Numbered from the stretch's first letter, positions 1 through 8,391 are shown. The stretch: 64,000 nt of DNA from Shewanella sairae (GCF_023283535.1 NZ_JAKILT010000002.1:1-64000), one strand, 5' to 3'. Made by a program: numbers and translations. The notes: generated by a model from the sequence alone, not told the origin.

Positions 1-36
1 GCAGTTCAAGTCTGCGAAGACCACCAATTTAAAACG

Positions 37-65
37 GAAAAGCCTACCTTGTGTAGGCTTTTTTG
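37..65 (+). terminator. Rho-independent terminator, repeat copy 1
   Basis: AAAAGCCTAC and GTAGGCTTTT form a 10-bp stem around a short loop, followed by a T-run. It would end a transcript entering from the left of the window on the plus strand, consistent with an RNA gene there. Confidence 0.8.
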
Positions 66-156
66 TATCTGCAGAAAATGACATGGCTTCAAATAAAAAT
101 CTTAATCGTCATCAATTCATGCAGTTCAAGTCTGCGAAGACCACCAATTTAAAACG

Positions 157-185
157 GAAAAGCCTACCTTGTGTAGGCTTTTTTG
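157..185 (+). terminator. Rho-independent terminator, repeat copy 2
   Basis: Exact duplicate of the copy-1 hairpin and T-run. A further, third hairpin at about 277-300 keeps the stem but its T-run is interrupted by AAA, so it is probably weaker on the plus strand. On the minus strand it lies just beyond the ccoP stop codon and could help terminate the cbb3 operon. Confidence 0.75.
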
Positions 186-334
186 TATCTGCAGAAAATG
201 ACATGGCTTCATATAAAAAACCTTAATCGTCATCAATTCATGCAGTTCAAGTCTGCGAAGACCACCAATTTAAACGGAAAAGCCTACCTTGTGTAGGCTT
301 TAAATAAGACATAAAACTGCCCCTACCCTGAAGA

Positions 335-2506
335 TTAGTCGATACTAATATCACCGTCTCTATGGTCATACATATCAGGCGTGGTATGCAGATTGCCTGC
401 AAAGCCTGCTTTCTCTAATTGCCTACGAACCGCTTTGACTTGTTCAGCTGTAACCGGCTCTTTTCTATCACCTAAATAGTAACGAACGAAGCTAATAAGA
501 TTTGCCAGCTCAGTATCCGTCAATACATTTTGGAAGCTGGTCATCGGCATAAAATTACGTTCTTCATCTAAGTAGGTCGGTGACAGCCCACGTATTGTCA
601 CAGCAATTGTATTAAACGGATCACTGTGCATAATGATGCCGTTATTTAGCAGAGTTGGTGCAATCGGATCTCGTCCTTTACCGTCTTCACCATGACAAGC
701 CCCACAAGTCTCTGCATACAATGAATAAGCATTGAATTGCTTATCAGCATAAGCTTCTTGGGTAAAACCCGTTGGGTTCAGTTGCTGTGTATCTGCTGGA
801 ATGGTGTTGTATTCATCGCCCACCAGCAAATACCGTGAGATGGTTTTAATATCATCACGCGTCATTAAACTCGTACTATTTTTCACTACATCAGCCATGC
901 CCGCAAATGCAGAGCCTTTCGAAGAATGACCGGTATGTAAAAAGTCGGTTAGTGACTCCATATCCCAGCGGTCTTGATAAAGCTCTTTAGCACTTATATC
1001 CGGCGCGTTCCAACCATCGATCAAGTTACCTTGGAATATCTTCTCAGGGATCAAGGCCTGAGCAAGATTACGCGGCGTATGACACTCGCTACAATGACCA
1101 AGACCCATCACCCAATACTTACCCTGTTGCCACTCTTTTAGCTCTTGCTCAGTTAATTCAACATGTTTAGGCGCTTCATAAGATAACGGTGCTGTATCCA
1201 TAAAGACCAAGTTCCAACCCAATAGTCCGGTGCGAATGTTCGATGGGAAGATCATCTCATTCTTATCGTTTTGCCTCGCGACTGCGGTAATCGACTGCAA
1301 ATAACTCCATAAGTCTTGAGTATCCTGCTCTTTTAAATACTGATATGAGGTGTATGGCATCGCAGGGTATAGATAACCATGACGGCCTTTACCATCAAAC
1401 AAGGCCGCTTTGAAATCAGCATAATCATCACTGCCTATACCTTCACTCACATGCGGAGTAATGTTGGTTGAATATACAGTACCAAATGGGGTTTTAAATG
1501 GCAGACCACCAGCAAAACGTTCACCACCTTCAGAGCTATGACATGCCACACAGTCACCGGCGTTTATCAAGTATTCTCCCCGCTTAACCGCTTCAGGGTC
1601 TAACGCTGCTAACTTAGCATCACTGATTAAACGCTGCTCTGTGATATAGGCACCAACAGCCAAAATTTCATTATTAGAGAGTTGAGACTCAAAGCCTGGC
1701 ATTAAGTTATTTAAGCCAAAATCGATAGTGTGTTTAATCTCTTCAATACTGCCACCATGCAGCCAAATGGCATCATTAAGTAAGGGCGCACCAATTTGCG
1801 TATTGGCAACCGTGCCATCGCCATGACAACTGGCACAATATTGAGTAAATATGCCTCTACCAAGATCAATCTTCACCTGTGGTGCATTTAAATTACGTCG
1901 CTCAGGCTGCAGTGAAGCAATGTAATAAGCCATCTTAGTGATTTGATCATCAGATAAAATACCTTTCCAGCCAGGCATTGCACCATGACGCCCCTTTTCT
2001 ATCGAATGTAAAATCTCCGACTCGCTGCCTCCATAAAGCCACTCATTATCAACCAGATTTGGAAAGTGTTTTTGCCCTTGCGCATTACGGCGGTGACAAG
2101 CAGCACAATGAGTTTCAAATAATGATGCACCGCTATCGGTAATCACTTTATTTTTAGCCAGCGCCATTAAACTTTTATCATTTAATGGCGCCATTTCAAT
2201 TTCTAAATCGGTTACAGGCGAGCTCAAAGCATCATCACTTTGCACCCAGCCCATTAAGCCATTCCAATTACCTAACCCCGGGTATAGAACTAAGAAGATA
2301 ACTGACATAACAAATGCGACTAGGTAAGAGATAAACAGCAATCTAGGAGGCGGCGCATCGTTTTCATCAATGCCATCAAAGGTATCAATGGTTTTATGTT
2401 CATCAGCACTGTGATTGTCACGCCAATACTTAATAATAACCAGCGCCATAAAACTAAGAAAAATAACGATGAATCCTACGACCCATGCATTCCAGAAAAC
2501 AGTCAT
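335..2506 (-). CDS. ccoP: cbb3-type oxidase subunit CcoP fused to a three-heme cytochrome region
   Basis: Subunit III of a cbb3 cytochrome c oxidase, passing electrons from periplasmic donors to CcoO and CcoN. The N-terminus has two membrane helices (about residues 5-27 and 55-77), with the CcoP-typical DGIDENDAPPPR and YPGLGNW segments. Five CxxCH sites follow at about residues 134, 224, 319, 472 and 601. The first two match normal diheme CcoP. The last three, with AGGLPFKTPFG, TNITP and YPAMPY signatures, resemble the triheme cytochrome subunit of membrane alcohol or gluconate dehydrogenases. At 723 aa it is more than twice the usual CcoP length (about 300). I chose the ATG at 2506 because AGGAG lies 7 bases upstream and ccoO stops one base away. 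The fusion is seen directly; its electron-transfer role is inferred. Confidence 0.93.
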   Translation of the reverse strand: MTVFWNAWVVGFIVIFLSFMALVIIKYWRDNHSADEHKTIDTFDGIDENDAPPPRLLFISYLVAFVMSVIFLVLYPGLGNWNGLMGWVQSDDALSSPVTDLEIEMAPLNDKSLMALAKNKVITDSGASLFETHCAACHRRNAQGQKHFPNLVDNEWLYGGSESEILHSIEKGRHGAMPGWKGILSDDQITKMAYYIASLQPERRNLNAPQVKIDLGRGIFTQYCASCHGDGTVANTQIGAPLLNDAIWLHGGSIEEIKHTIDFGLNNLMPGFESQLSNNEILAVGAYITEQRLISDAKLAALDPEAVKRGEYLINAGDCVACHSSEGGERFAGGLPFKTPFGTVYSTNITPHVSEGIGSDDYADFKAALFDGKGRHGYLYPAMPYTSYQYLKEQDTQDLWSYLQSITAVARQNDKNEMIFPSNIRTGLLGWNLVFMDTAPLSYEAPKHVELTEQELKEWQQGKYWVMGLGHCSECHTPRNLAQALIPEKIFQGNLIDGWNAPDISAKELYQDRWDMESLTDFLHTGHSSKGSAFAGMADVVKNSTSLMTRDDIKTISRYLLVGDEYNTIPADTQQLNPTGFTQEAYADKQFNAYSLYAETCGACHGEDGKGRDPIAPTLLNNGIIMHSDPFNTIAVTIRGLSPTYLDEERNFMPMTSFQNVLTDTELANLISFVRYYLGDRKEPVTAEQVKAVRRQLEKAGFAGNLHTTPDMYDHRDGDISID

Positions 2507-2507
2507 A

Positions 2508-3122
2508 TTAACGCTCCTGATCACTGGCTGTGTCTTGTCCTAAGCTTTGTAGATATTGAACCAAAGCCTCCCCTTTACTTACGCCTCTAACCGCAAGTCT
2601 CGCTCTTTCAATCTCGTTATCGGAGTATGGAACGCCTAATGTTTGCAGCGCCCGCATTTTGGCTTCAATTTCATCTCCAGTGAGCACCTGTTCAAATAAC
2701 CATGGATAAGCAGGCATTAATGATGTCGGTACAACCTGTCTTGGATTTATTAGATGGATCCGCTGCCATTGCTCAGAGTATTTTCGGCCCAGATTCGTTA
2801 AGTCAGGCCCTGTGCGTTTAGACCCCCACAAATTAGGAAACTCGTAGATATCGTCAGCTTCTTTATTGGCTCTGCCATCACGCTTAACTTCAGGGTCTAT
2901 GTTTCGTACCATTTGTGTATGGCAAACATGACAGCCTTCACTGATATAAACGTCACGCCCTGACACCTCAATTGCTGTTAATGGTTTAGCCAGCGAGTTA
3001 GCCCTAATTTCGTCAGTACGTACTAAGTTCGGTACAATTAGCACTACAATTGAGAAACTCGCGACAACCACAGTTGCGACAATGAGGATCACCAAAGATT
3101 GGGTAAAGTCTTTACTAAGCAT
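2508..3122 (-). CDS. ccoO: cbb3-type cytochrome c oxidase subunit II (CcoO)
   Basis: Monoheme membrane-anchored cytochrome subunit of the cbb3 oxidase. One N-terminal membrane helix (about residues 10-32) precedes the heme-binding site CHVCH at residues 64-68, and the segment TSLMPAYPWLF is the usual CcoO methionine-ligand region. Its 204 aa length is normal. The start overlaps the ccoN stop by 8 bp and its stop is one base from the ccoP start, so the three subunits are translationally coupled. The order N-O-P without CcoQ, and without the CcoGHIS assembly genes, suggests a secondary oxidase that relies on assembly factors encoded elsewhere. Confidence 0.95.
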   Translation of the reverse strand: MLSKDFTQSLVILIVATVVVASFSIVVLIVPNLVRTDEIRANSLAKPLTAIEVSGRDVYISEGCHVCHTQMVRNIDPEVKRDGRANKEADDIYEFPNLWGSKRTGPDLTNLGRKYSEQWQRIHLINPRQVVPTSLMPAYPWLFEQVLTGDEIEAKMRALQTLGVPYSDNEIERARLAVRGVSKGEALVQYLQSLGQDTASDQER

Positions 3123-4527
3123 CTTTACTACCCTCCACTAATTCAGTTGCAGTAACCGTCTTATATAAGTTAAATGCCATCAATAGCAGACCGAATACAA
3201 AGCATGCACCGCCAAAGAAACGTACAAACAACCAAGGGGCTTTAAAGTCCATAGCCTCAACAAAACTGTAGACAAGCGAGCCATTTTCTTGCTGAGCAAG
3301 CCACATGTAGCCTTCACCAATCCCTGCAACCCACAAGGCAATAGCGTATAGGGCAACACCTAGATGGGCTAACCAAAAGTGCCATTTAAGTAATCGCTGC
3401 GACCAAAGACCGTCCTTTCCCCAAAGCCTTGGAATGAAATAATAAAATACTGCGATACCTGACATTCCCACCCAGCCAAGCGCTGCGGAATGCACATGTC
3501 CAATAATCCATTCTGTGTTGTGAGCTAACATATTAAACCAACGGATTGCCAGCAATGGTCCCTCGAATGTCGCTAAGCAGTAATACAAAATAGCCGACAT
3601 AAAGAACCACATGATGTAATCGGTTTTCAACTTGGCTTTATTCTGCAGTAGCGTCATCGCACTATTAAATGCACCTGCCCATGAGGGTAGCCACAAGATA
3701 AGTGACATAACAATACCGATGTTTTGCACCCACACAGGGACTGATGAGTAAACCAGATGATGGGTTCCCGCCCAAGTATAGAAACCGACTAGTCCCCAGA
3801 AATGAATAATCGACAAGCGATAGGAATAGATAGGACGTTCAGAGATCTTGGGGATGAAGTAATAATTCATACCAATGATGCCAGCTGTTAATAAGAACCC
3901 TACCGCGTTGTGGCCCCACCACCACTGCACAATGGCATCTTGGGCACCTGCAAACACTGAGTACGACTTCATAAAGTAAGCGGGTAAGGCTAGATTATTG
4001 AGGATAAAAATCAGTGCAATAACGATGATAAACGCACCAAAAAACCAATTAGCGACAAAGATATGATGTACTTTTCGTTTCGCGATAGTGCCAAAAAACA
4101 GTACTGCATACAGCACCCATACAATGACAATTAAAATGTCTATTGGCCACTCGAGTTCCGCATACTCTTTACTGGTCGTATAACCTAACGGCAAACTAAT
4201 CAGCGCAAGCATAAGCACCAGTTGCCAGCCCCAAAACACCATCCAAGACAGGCTTCTGTTAAATAACCTTGTTTGACCCGTCCGCTGCACAATATACAAG
4301 GATGTACCCATCAAGATATTAACCACAAAGCCATATATCACCCCAGATGTGTGCAAGGGACGTAGACGACCAAATTGAATATATTCAGAATCAAAATTAA
4401 GTGCCGGCCAGTAGAGCTGCGCGGCTAATACCACGCCAATAAACATACCCGCTATCGACCAGCCAAGTGCTGCAATAATAAAATACCGAACGACTTTTAC
4501 ATCATAGTTATCAGTGCCTACTAGCAT
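3115..4527 (-). CDS. ccoN: cbb3-type cytochrome c oxidase subunit I (CcoN)
   Basis: Catalytic heme-copper subunit that reduces O2 to water, in the inner membrane. At 470 aa with about twelve hydrophobic helices it has normal length. Visible ligand motifs include RPLHTSG (low-spin heme histidine), WWGHNAVGF, the paired histidines in AGTHHLVYSS (CuB) and IIGHVHSAALGW (high-spin heme region). It starts 3 bp after the preceding cytochrome gene stops, so it is the second gene of the operon. cbb3 oxidases usually have high oxygen affinity; that this one is an accessory enzyme is an inference from the missing assembly genes and the unusual CcoP. Confidence 0.96.
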   Translation of the reverse strand: MLVGTDNYDVKVVRYFIIAALGWSIAGMFIGVVLAAQLYWPALNFDSEYIQFGRLRPLHTSGVIYGFVVNILMGTSLYIVQRTGQTRLFNRSLSWMVFWGWQLVLMLALISLPLGYTTSKEYAELEWPIDILIVIVWVLYAVLFFGTIAKRKVHHIFVANWFFGAFIIVIALIFILNNLALPAYFMKSYSVFAGAQDAIVQWWWGHNAVGFLLTAGIIGMNYYFIPKISERPIYSYRLSIIHFWGLVGFYTWAGTHHLVYSSVPVWVQNIGIVMSLILWLPSWAGAFNSAMTLLQNKAKLKTDYIMWFFMSAILYYCLATFEGPLLAIRWFNMLAHNTEWIIGHVHSAALGWVGMSGIAVFYYFIPRLWGKDGLWSQRLLKWHFWLAHLGVALYAIALWVAGIGEGYMWLAQQENGSLVYSFVEAMDFKAPWLFVRFFGGACFVFGLLLMAFNLYKTVTATELVEGSKDA

Positions 4528-4530
4528 GCC

Positions 4531-4863
4531 CTACTCCTCTTCTTTTTTCGTGCCCAAAACCGAGTAATAGTAGGAGATGTCTTTCATATCCTGTTCGCTA
4601 AGTGTGTCAGCTTGCTGTTGCATCAAAATAGCTAAACCACTGGTGCGCTGTCTGGATTGATAATCTTTTAAAGAGGAGATCAAATACCCCATCTTTTGAC
4701 CACGTAAATTAGGGTAAGGATCAATAGTAGATATGCCATCTTCACCGTGGCAGGTCATACAAACCTTGGCTTTCTCCTTGCCAATTTTAAAGCTGGGGTC
4801 ATAGTCAGCGGCTGCAGCCGTTGTCCAAAATAGTAGTATTAATAGTAGGGATATTCGGTTCAT
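4531..4863 (-). CDS. Small periplasmic class I cytochrome c
   Basis: A 110-residue secreted monoheme cytochrome. A signal peptide of about 18 residues ends at an alanine-rich site (TTAAAA). The heme site CMTCHGEDG is at about residue 36, and NLRGQK plus a distal methionine are as in cytochrome c553/c4-type proteins. As first gene of the cbb3 operon, 3 bp before ccoN, it probably feeds electrons to the oxidase or acts as an extra subunit. Which of these it does cannot be read from the sequence. Confidence 0.9.
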   Translation of the reverse strand: MNRISLLLILLFWTTAAAADYDPSFKIGKEKAKVCMTCHGEDGISTIDPYPNLRGQKMGYLISSLKDYQSRQRTSGLAILMQQQADTLSEQDMKDISYYYSVLGTKKEEE

Positions 4864-5194
4864 AAGCAGTCTCTTATCTTCTTGTGCACCTTATTGAAAC
4901 TAGTCGGTATAAATTGAATTGCCACAATTTGCGCAATTATTCACCTAATAAATTAGTACGTAATGAACAACGATTGAGTTCAATAATTATTTTTCCGACT
5001 TGGACAGCCCTTTGACCGAAATTAATGTGCCTACTGAAATAGCGCATTTCATCTGCGATATTGATCTCACTAAAGCTAAAATTAACAATAATTAAGGCTG
5101 ATGTTTTTGTGACTTTTATCAAGTATATATCTGACAAGCTATGGGATATTTATGACTCAAATTAGCTTTATCAAACCTAAATTAGAGGTCTTTT
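4864..5194. other. Intergenic region between cbb3 operon and a small plus-strand ORF
   Basis: Should hold the minus-strand promoter of the cbb3 operon and the plus-strand promoter of the small ORF at 5195. AT-rich. The only site I can define is the CRP/FNR-like box at 5107-5123. An open frame of 66 codons at 4937-5137 (minus) has no ribosome site or recognisable protein character, and I do not call it. Confidence 0.6.
5107..5123 (+). promoter_or_regulatory. Possible CRP/FNR-family binding site
   Basis: Reads TTGTGA-CTTTTA-TCAAG on the plus strand. It matches the CRP half-site TGTGA and TCA at the correct six-base spacing; on the other strand it begins TTGAT, an FNR (EtrA) half-site. It lies about 72 bp before the small ORF at 5195 and about 245 bp before the cbb3 operon start. 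Control by oxygen or carbon signals through this protein family is plausible, but the match is imperfect. Confidence 0.4.
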
Positions 5195-5320
5195 ATGGAT
5201 TTTATAAGACATGTTCCCGCGCTATTTTCTTTAATAATGGGCATAGCAATTGTTGAATGCAGCGTCATCGTTATGGGATTAAGCCTGAAACGACTGCAAA
5301 GCGTGCTTATAAAAACCTAA
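5195..5320 (+). CDS. Predicted 41-residue single-pass membrane protein
   Basis: ATG at 5195 is preceded by AGAGGT at a good distance. The product is 41 residues with one hydrophobic stretch (about residues 8-31, running from VPALFSLIMG to VIVMGLSL) and a basic tail (KRLQSVLIK), so it would sit in the membrane with the positive end inside. A strong terminator begins 23 bases after the stop, and a CRP/FNR-like site lies upstream. I do not recognise the family. The position, divergent from a cbb3 operon that lacks CcoQ, raises the possibility of a small oxidase accessory protein. That is speculation. Confidence 0.5.
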   Translation: MDFIRHVPALFSLIMGIAIVECSVIVMGLSLKRLQSVLIKT

Positions 5321-5342
5321 GTGTTATATCCACAACAAAACT

Positions 5343-5364
5343 GCCCACTCGCGTGGGCTTTTTT
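5343..5364 (+). terminator. Rho-independent terminator
   Basis: GCCCAC-TCGC-GTGGGC followed by six T. It closes the transcript of the small ORF at 5195-5320 and supports that ORF being a real transcription unit. Confidence 0.85.
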
Positions 5365-5526
5365 ACCCGCGTTATCCACAGCAGCAAGTAACTCCTTGGC
5401 TTAGCAAGTTTTACGCATCCGCATAAAACACCTATATTTAAAGTAAGTGAAAATCTCTTGCCATAGCACTATTTCGTTATGGCATTTCAGATATGATTGT
5501 AAAACGAAGGTATACAGGAGGGTGTT

Positions 5527-5958
5527 ATGCGCAGCCGAATAATCCTTTGTCCAACTGACTTTTCAGAAACGGCATCTCATGCAATAAGCTATGCCGTAGA
5601 GATGGCAAACTTATATCAAGTAGGCGTGCGTCTGCTGCATGTCGTCGATAAACCATTCGGTGATAAACACACTCGAGTACTCGCTGAAACACAAGATGAA
5701 CTCAACGAGAGAATGGAAAAGCAAGCAGCAGTAGAAATGCAGCAATATATTGACTCACTAGAGGGCTACTTCCCTTTTGAAAGCAGTATTAGCCACGGTC
5801 ACCCGGTAGAGCAAATCTTAGCAACCGCTAAAAATATCGATGCCGGTATGATTGTCATTGCCAGCCACGGCCGTACTGGGTTAAACCACTTTCTCAATAC
5901 CAATACTGCCGAGAAAGTGGTGAATAAAGCCCGTTGCCCAGTGTTGATTGTTAAATAA
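5527..5958 (+). CDS. Universal stress protein, UspA family
   Basis: A 143-residue single-domain Usp protein, a cytoplasmic alpha/beta fold that accumulates under stress or slow growth. The N-terminus IILCPTDFSETASHAISYA and the C-terminus ARCPVLIVK are typical. The ATP-binding signature G-2x-G-9x-G(S/T) is degenerate: it reads A-SH-G, then TN where GS is expected. The protein is therefore more like the non-ATP-binding UspA type. CAGGAGGG precedes the ATG. It is a single gene, and the nearest downstream gene is convergent. Confidence 0.92.
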   Translation: MRSRIILCPTDFSETASHAISYAVEMANLYQVGVRLLHVVDKPFGDKHTRVLAETQDELNERMEKQAAVEMQQYIDSLEGYFPFESSISHGHPVEQILATAKNIDAGMIVIASHGRTGLNHFLNTNTAEKVVNKARCPVLIVK

Positions 5959-6004
5959 GACACTAACTTTTTTTAACTTAGTTTGGGTTTATGGATTTAG
6001 CTTA

Positions 6005-6024
6005 AGGGGCGCTGGCTCGCCCCT
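6005..6024. terminator. Hairpin between convergent genes
   Basis: AGGGGCG-CTGGCT-CGCCCCT, a 7-bp perfect stem between the usp gene and the convergent aldehyde dehydrogenase gene. There is no real T-run on either side, so it is a weak terminator or a 3'-end stabilising hairpin. Confidence 0.5.
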
Positions 6025-6041
6025 ATGATTCAATGACCGTA

Positions 6042-7490
6042 TTAAACCGACATACATATGTACTTCATCTCAAGGTATTCTTCGATGCCAAACTTTGACC
6101 CTTCACGGCCTAACCCCGATGATTTTATACCACCAAACGGCGCAACTTCGGTTGAGATTAATCCCGTATTTACACCTACCATACCGTACTCTAATGCCTC
6201 GGCCACTTTCCAGACTAATGAGATATCGCGACCATAAAAATAGGCAGCTAAGCCAAACTCGGTGTCGTTAGCCTGCTGGATAACATCATCAACATTAGAA
6301 AACTTAAACAGTGGCGCTAATGGGCCGAAGGTTTCTTCTTTAGCAACCAACATGGTTTTATCGACATCAGTAATAATGGTAGGCTCGAAAAAGTGGCCGC
6401 CAATACTGGCAAGCTTACCGCCAGCAAGCAGCTTAGCGCCTTTTGATAACGCATCATCTAGATGAGATTGCACCTTAGCGACTGCATCAGCATTAATAAG
6501 CGGGCCAGTTGTAACACCCGGTTCAGTTCCCACTCCGATGTTGAGTTTAGCCACTGCCGCAGCAAGCTTGCTAGCAAACGCGTCGTAGACTTTATCTTGT
6601 ACATAGATTCGATTAGCGCAGACACAAGTTTGGCCAGCATTACGATATTTTGCGATCATTGCCCCTTCAACGCCGGCATCAATATCGGCATCATCGAACA
6701 CGATAAAAGGCGCATTGCCCCCCAATTCGAGCGACATTTTTTTAAGTGTAGGCGCGCACTGTTGCATCAGCTTTATCCCTACCGGCGTCGAGCCAGTAAA
6801 CGATAACTTACGCACAGTGGGGTTAGCACATAGCTCATTACCTATCGCTACCGCATCACCTGTGACCACATTAAATACGCCTTTAGGAATGCCAGCTCGT
6901 TCGGCTAATTCAGCCAGAGCCAAAGCAGTAAAAGGAGTCTGCGGTGCTGGCTTAACCACCATAGTGCAGCCCGCGGCTAATGCTGGCGCGGCTTTACGGG
7001 TGATCATCGCTGCAGGAAAGTTCCAAGGTGTAATGGCAGCCGTTACGCCAACGCTTTGCTTAATTACCATCAAGCGCTTATCAGCCTGGTGACCAGGAAT
7101 TGTGTCGCCGTATATACGCTTGGCTTCTTCGCTAAACCATTCAATAAAAGATGCCGCGTAAGCAACCTCTCCTTTAGCTTCGCCGAGCGGCTTTCCTTGC
7201 TCAGTTGTCATTAATAAGGCTAAATCATCTTGGTGCGCTAACACTAATTCAAACCAACGAGTTAACTTACTACTGCGCTCTTTTGCAGTTAATGCCCGCC
7301 ATGCAGGCAGTGCTGCTTCAGCAGCATCAATTGCCGCTTTAGTTTCATCAGCTCCCATGACTGGCACAGAGCCTATGACATCAAAAGTTGCTGGGTTAGC
7401 AATATCTATCGTGCTTTGATTATTTGCATCACACCATTGACCATTGATGTAACATTGCTGACGTAGCAAATTTATATCATTAAGCTGCAT
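6042..7490 (-). CDS. gabD: NAD(P)-dependent succinate-semialdehyde dehydrogenase (GabD-like)
   Basis: Oxidises succinate semialdehyde (or glutarate semialdehyde) to the acid in GABA and related amine breakdown. The 482-residue protein has the aldehyde dehydrogenase motifs: TPWNFPAAMITRK, FTGSTPVG (cofactor loop), ELGGNAPFIV (catalytic Glu) and NAGQTCVCANR (catalytic Cys). The CVCANR form and overall length fit GabD. I start at 7490, where AGGA precedes the ATG and the conserved N-terminus QQCYINGQW follows. The open frame extends 36 codons further upstream, but that part is not protein-like. No gabT or transporter is adjacent, so the exact substrate is uncertain. Confidence 0.9.
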   Translation of the reverse strand: MQLNDINLLRQQCYINGQWCDANNQSTIDIANPATFDVIGSVPVMGADETKAAIDAAEAALPAWRALTAKERSSKLTRWFELVLAHQDDLALLMTTEQGKPLGEAKGEVAYAASFIEWFSEEAKRIYGDTIPGHQADKRLMVIKQSVGVTAAITPWNFPAAMITRKAAPALAAGCTMVVKPAPQTPFTALALAELAERAGIPKGVFNVVTGDAVAIGNELCANPTVRKLSFTGSTPVGIKLMQQCAPTLKKMSLELGGNAPFIVFDDADIDAGVEGAMIAKYRNAGQTCVCANRIYVQDKVYDAFASKLAAAVAKLNIGVGTEPGVTTGPLINADAVAKVQSHLDDALSKGAKLLAGGKLASIGGHFFEPTIITDVDKTMLVAKEETFGPLAPLFKFSNVDDVIQQANDTEFGLAAYFYGRDISLVWKVAEALEYGMVGVNTGLISTEVAPFGGIKSSGLGREGSKFGIEEYLEMKYICMSV

Positions 7491-7640
7491 GGGCGTTCCT
7501 TTATTTGATAACACAATCAGTAAGTTTTTCGATAACTGGCAACAAAAATACTTGCAACACTGAGGTTGCCGAACCATTAGGACTCTTAAGAAGAGCATTT
7601 GTTCCTGTAAACTTCACCCTGCAAAACCGTCAAACTCAGG

Positions 7641-8198
7641 TCATTGCGAGTAGCTAACCTGTAATGCTTCTTGCAACTGACGATAAGAATTGTGCTCTTC
7701 CATATCAGGAGTTAACCCCAAGCTTGCTGCTAATGCCAGTAATTCAGACTTAAAACGTGCAAGAGAGTCCTCGTCATCAGTCATGATGGCAAGCTCAGCA
7801 AAGTCACCGACTCCAGCTAAGGTATCAACCGTGATATGAAACTTACCTAAGAAGTAGATGCTGCGAGTCTTATGTAACTCTAAAACCCGCTCAAACCCCA
7901 TGGTAAGCAGCATGCTTTTAGCTCTATCACTGTCGCTAATATCGACGGCTTCGCAGCGATCCTTTTCAGGGCCTTTAACGATCCATAATTTAATGCCAGA
8001 TGGTTGCATTTCTCGAATACATACACTCTTATGTTGCGTACCCAAAGTGTTACTCGGCATATCAAAGTAGCAATCATACTCCGCATTATCTTCAAGCATG
8101 ACTTCAACGGCTAACAGCCTTAGCTTTTGCAAAAAATCGATTTTAGACTGCAGTCGATACTTAAATTCAACTTCATATTTGCCAACAAAATGGGCCAT
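7641..8198 (-). CDS. CYTH-domain protein, CyaB-like (class IV adenylate cyclase family)
   Basis: A 185-residue protein of the CYTH superfamily, whose members act on triphosphates (adenylate cyclase CyaB, thiamine triphosphatase, inorganic triphosphatase). The defining ExExK motif is at the N-terminus (YEVEFKYRL), and alternating basic and acidic strands follow (SVCIREMQPSGIKLWIVKGPEK, FHITVDTLAGVGDFAELAIM). This arrangement fits the CyaB/class IV cyclase branch better than the ygiF-type triphosphatases, which have an extra CHAD domain. Whether it makes cAMP cannot be decided from the sequence. Confidence 0.82.
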   Translation of the reverse strand: MAHFVGKYEVEFKYRLQSKIDFLQKLRLLAVEVMLEDNAEYDCYFDMPSNTLGTQHKSVCIREMQPSGIKLWIVKGPEKDRCEAVDISDSDRAKSMLLTMGFERVLELHKTRSIYFLGKFHITVDTLAGVGDFAELAIMTDDEDSLARFKSELLALAASLGLTPDMEEHNSYRQLQEALQVSYSQ

Positions 8199-8277
8199 TA
8201 TTATTACCGCTAAGCCAGATCAATGTAGGCAAAGAGTATACGCCGATAACACCATTAAAAACTGCTAAGTCTTCTAG

Positions 8278-8310
8278 AAAAAAGGCTGAGAAATCAAATT
8301 TCTCAGCCAT
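8278..8310 (-). terminator. Rho-independent terminator (minus strand)
   Basis: GGCTGAGAAAT-CAA-ATTTCTCAGCC, an 11-bp stem followed on the minus strand by six T. It sits after the small gene 8392-8559 and before the CYTH gene, separating the two transcripts. Confidence 0.85.
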
Positions 8311-8391
8311 TTAGATAAGGCTATAATATCTTGTCTAACTCTTGTCTAACTAAGGCTATTAAACTTTAGCCACACTCGGTATGAACTGTCG

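Larger units (their letters stand above)
1..302 (+). repeat. Tandem direct repeat, about 120 bp, 2.5 copies
   Basis: Copy 1 is 1-120 and copy 2 is 121-241. They are almost identical, differing only near the end by a base change and a one-base insertion. Copy 3 is partial, 242 to about 301, and has lost one A. Each copy begins with GCAG-TTCAAGT-CTGC followed by GAAGACCACCA, which looks like the T-arm and CCA end of a tRNA. The stem-to-CCA distance is one base short of canonical, so these are not intact tRNA ends. Each copy then carries a terminator hairpin. The left edge is cut by the window, so more copies or a parent gene may lie further left. Confidence 0.93.

Noticed and set aside
1-302. 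Functional tandem tRNA genes or a CRISPR-like array
   Set aside because: Only a 3'-end-like stretch is present and it is one base short of canonical spacing; the 120-bp units are too long and contain terminators rather than spacers.
4937-5137. 66-codon minus-strand ORF upstream of the cbb3 operon
   Set aside because: No ribosome site, no recognisable protein character, and it runs through the probable promoter region and the CRP/FNR-like site.
7491-7598. N-terminal extension of the GabD-like protein
   Set aside because: The extra 36 residues are Cys- and Leu-rich without a signal peptide and lie upstream of the good AGGA site and the conserved N-terminus.
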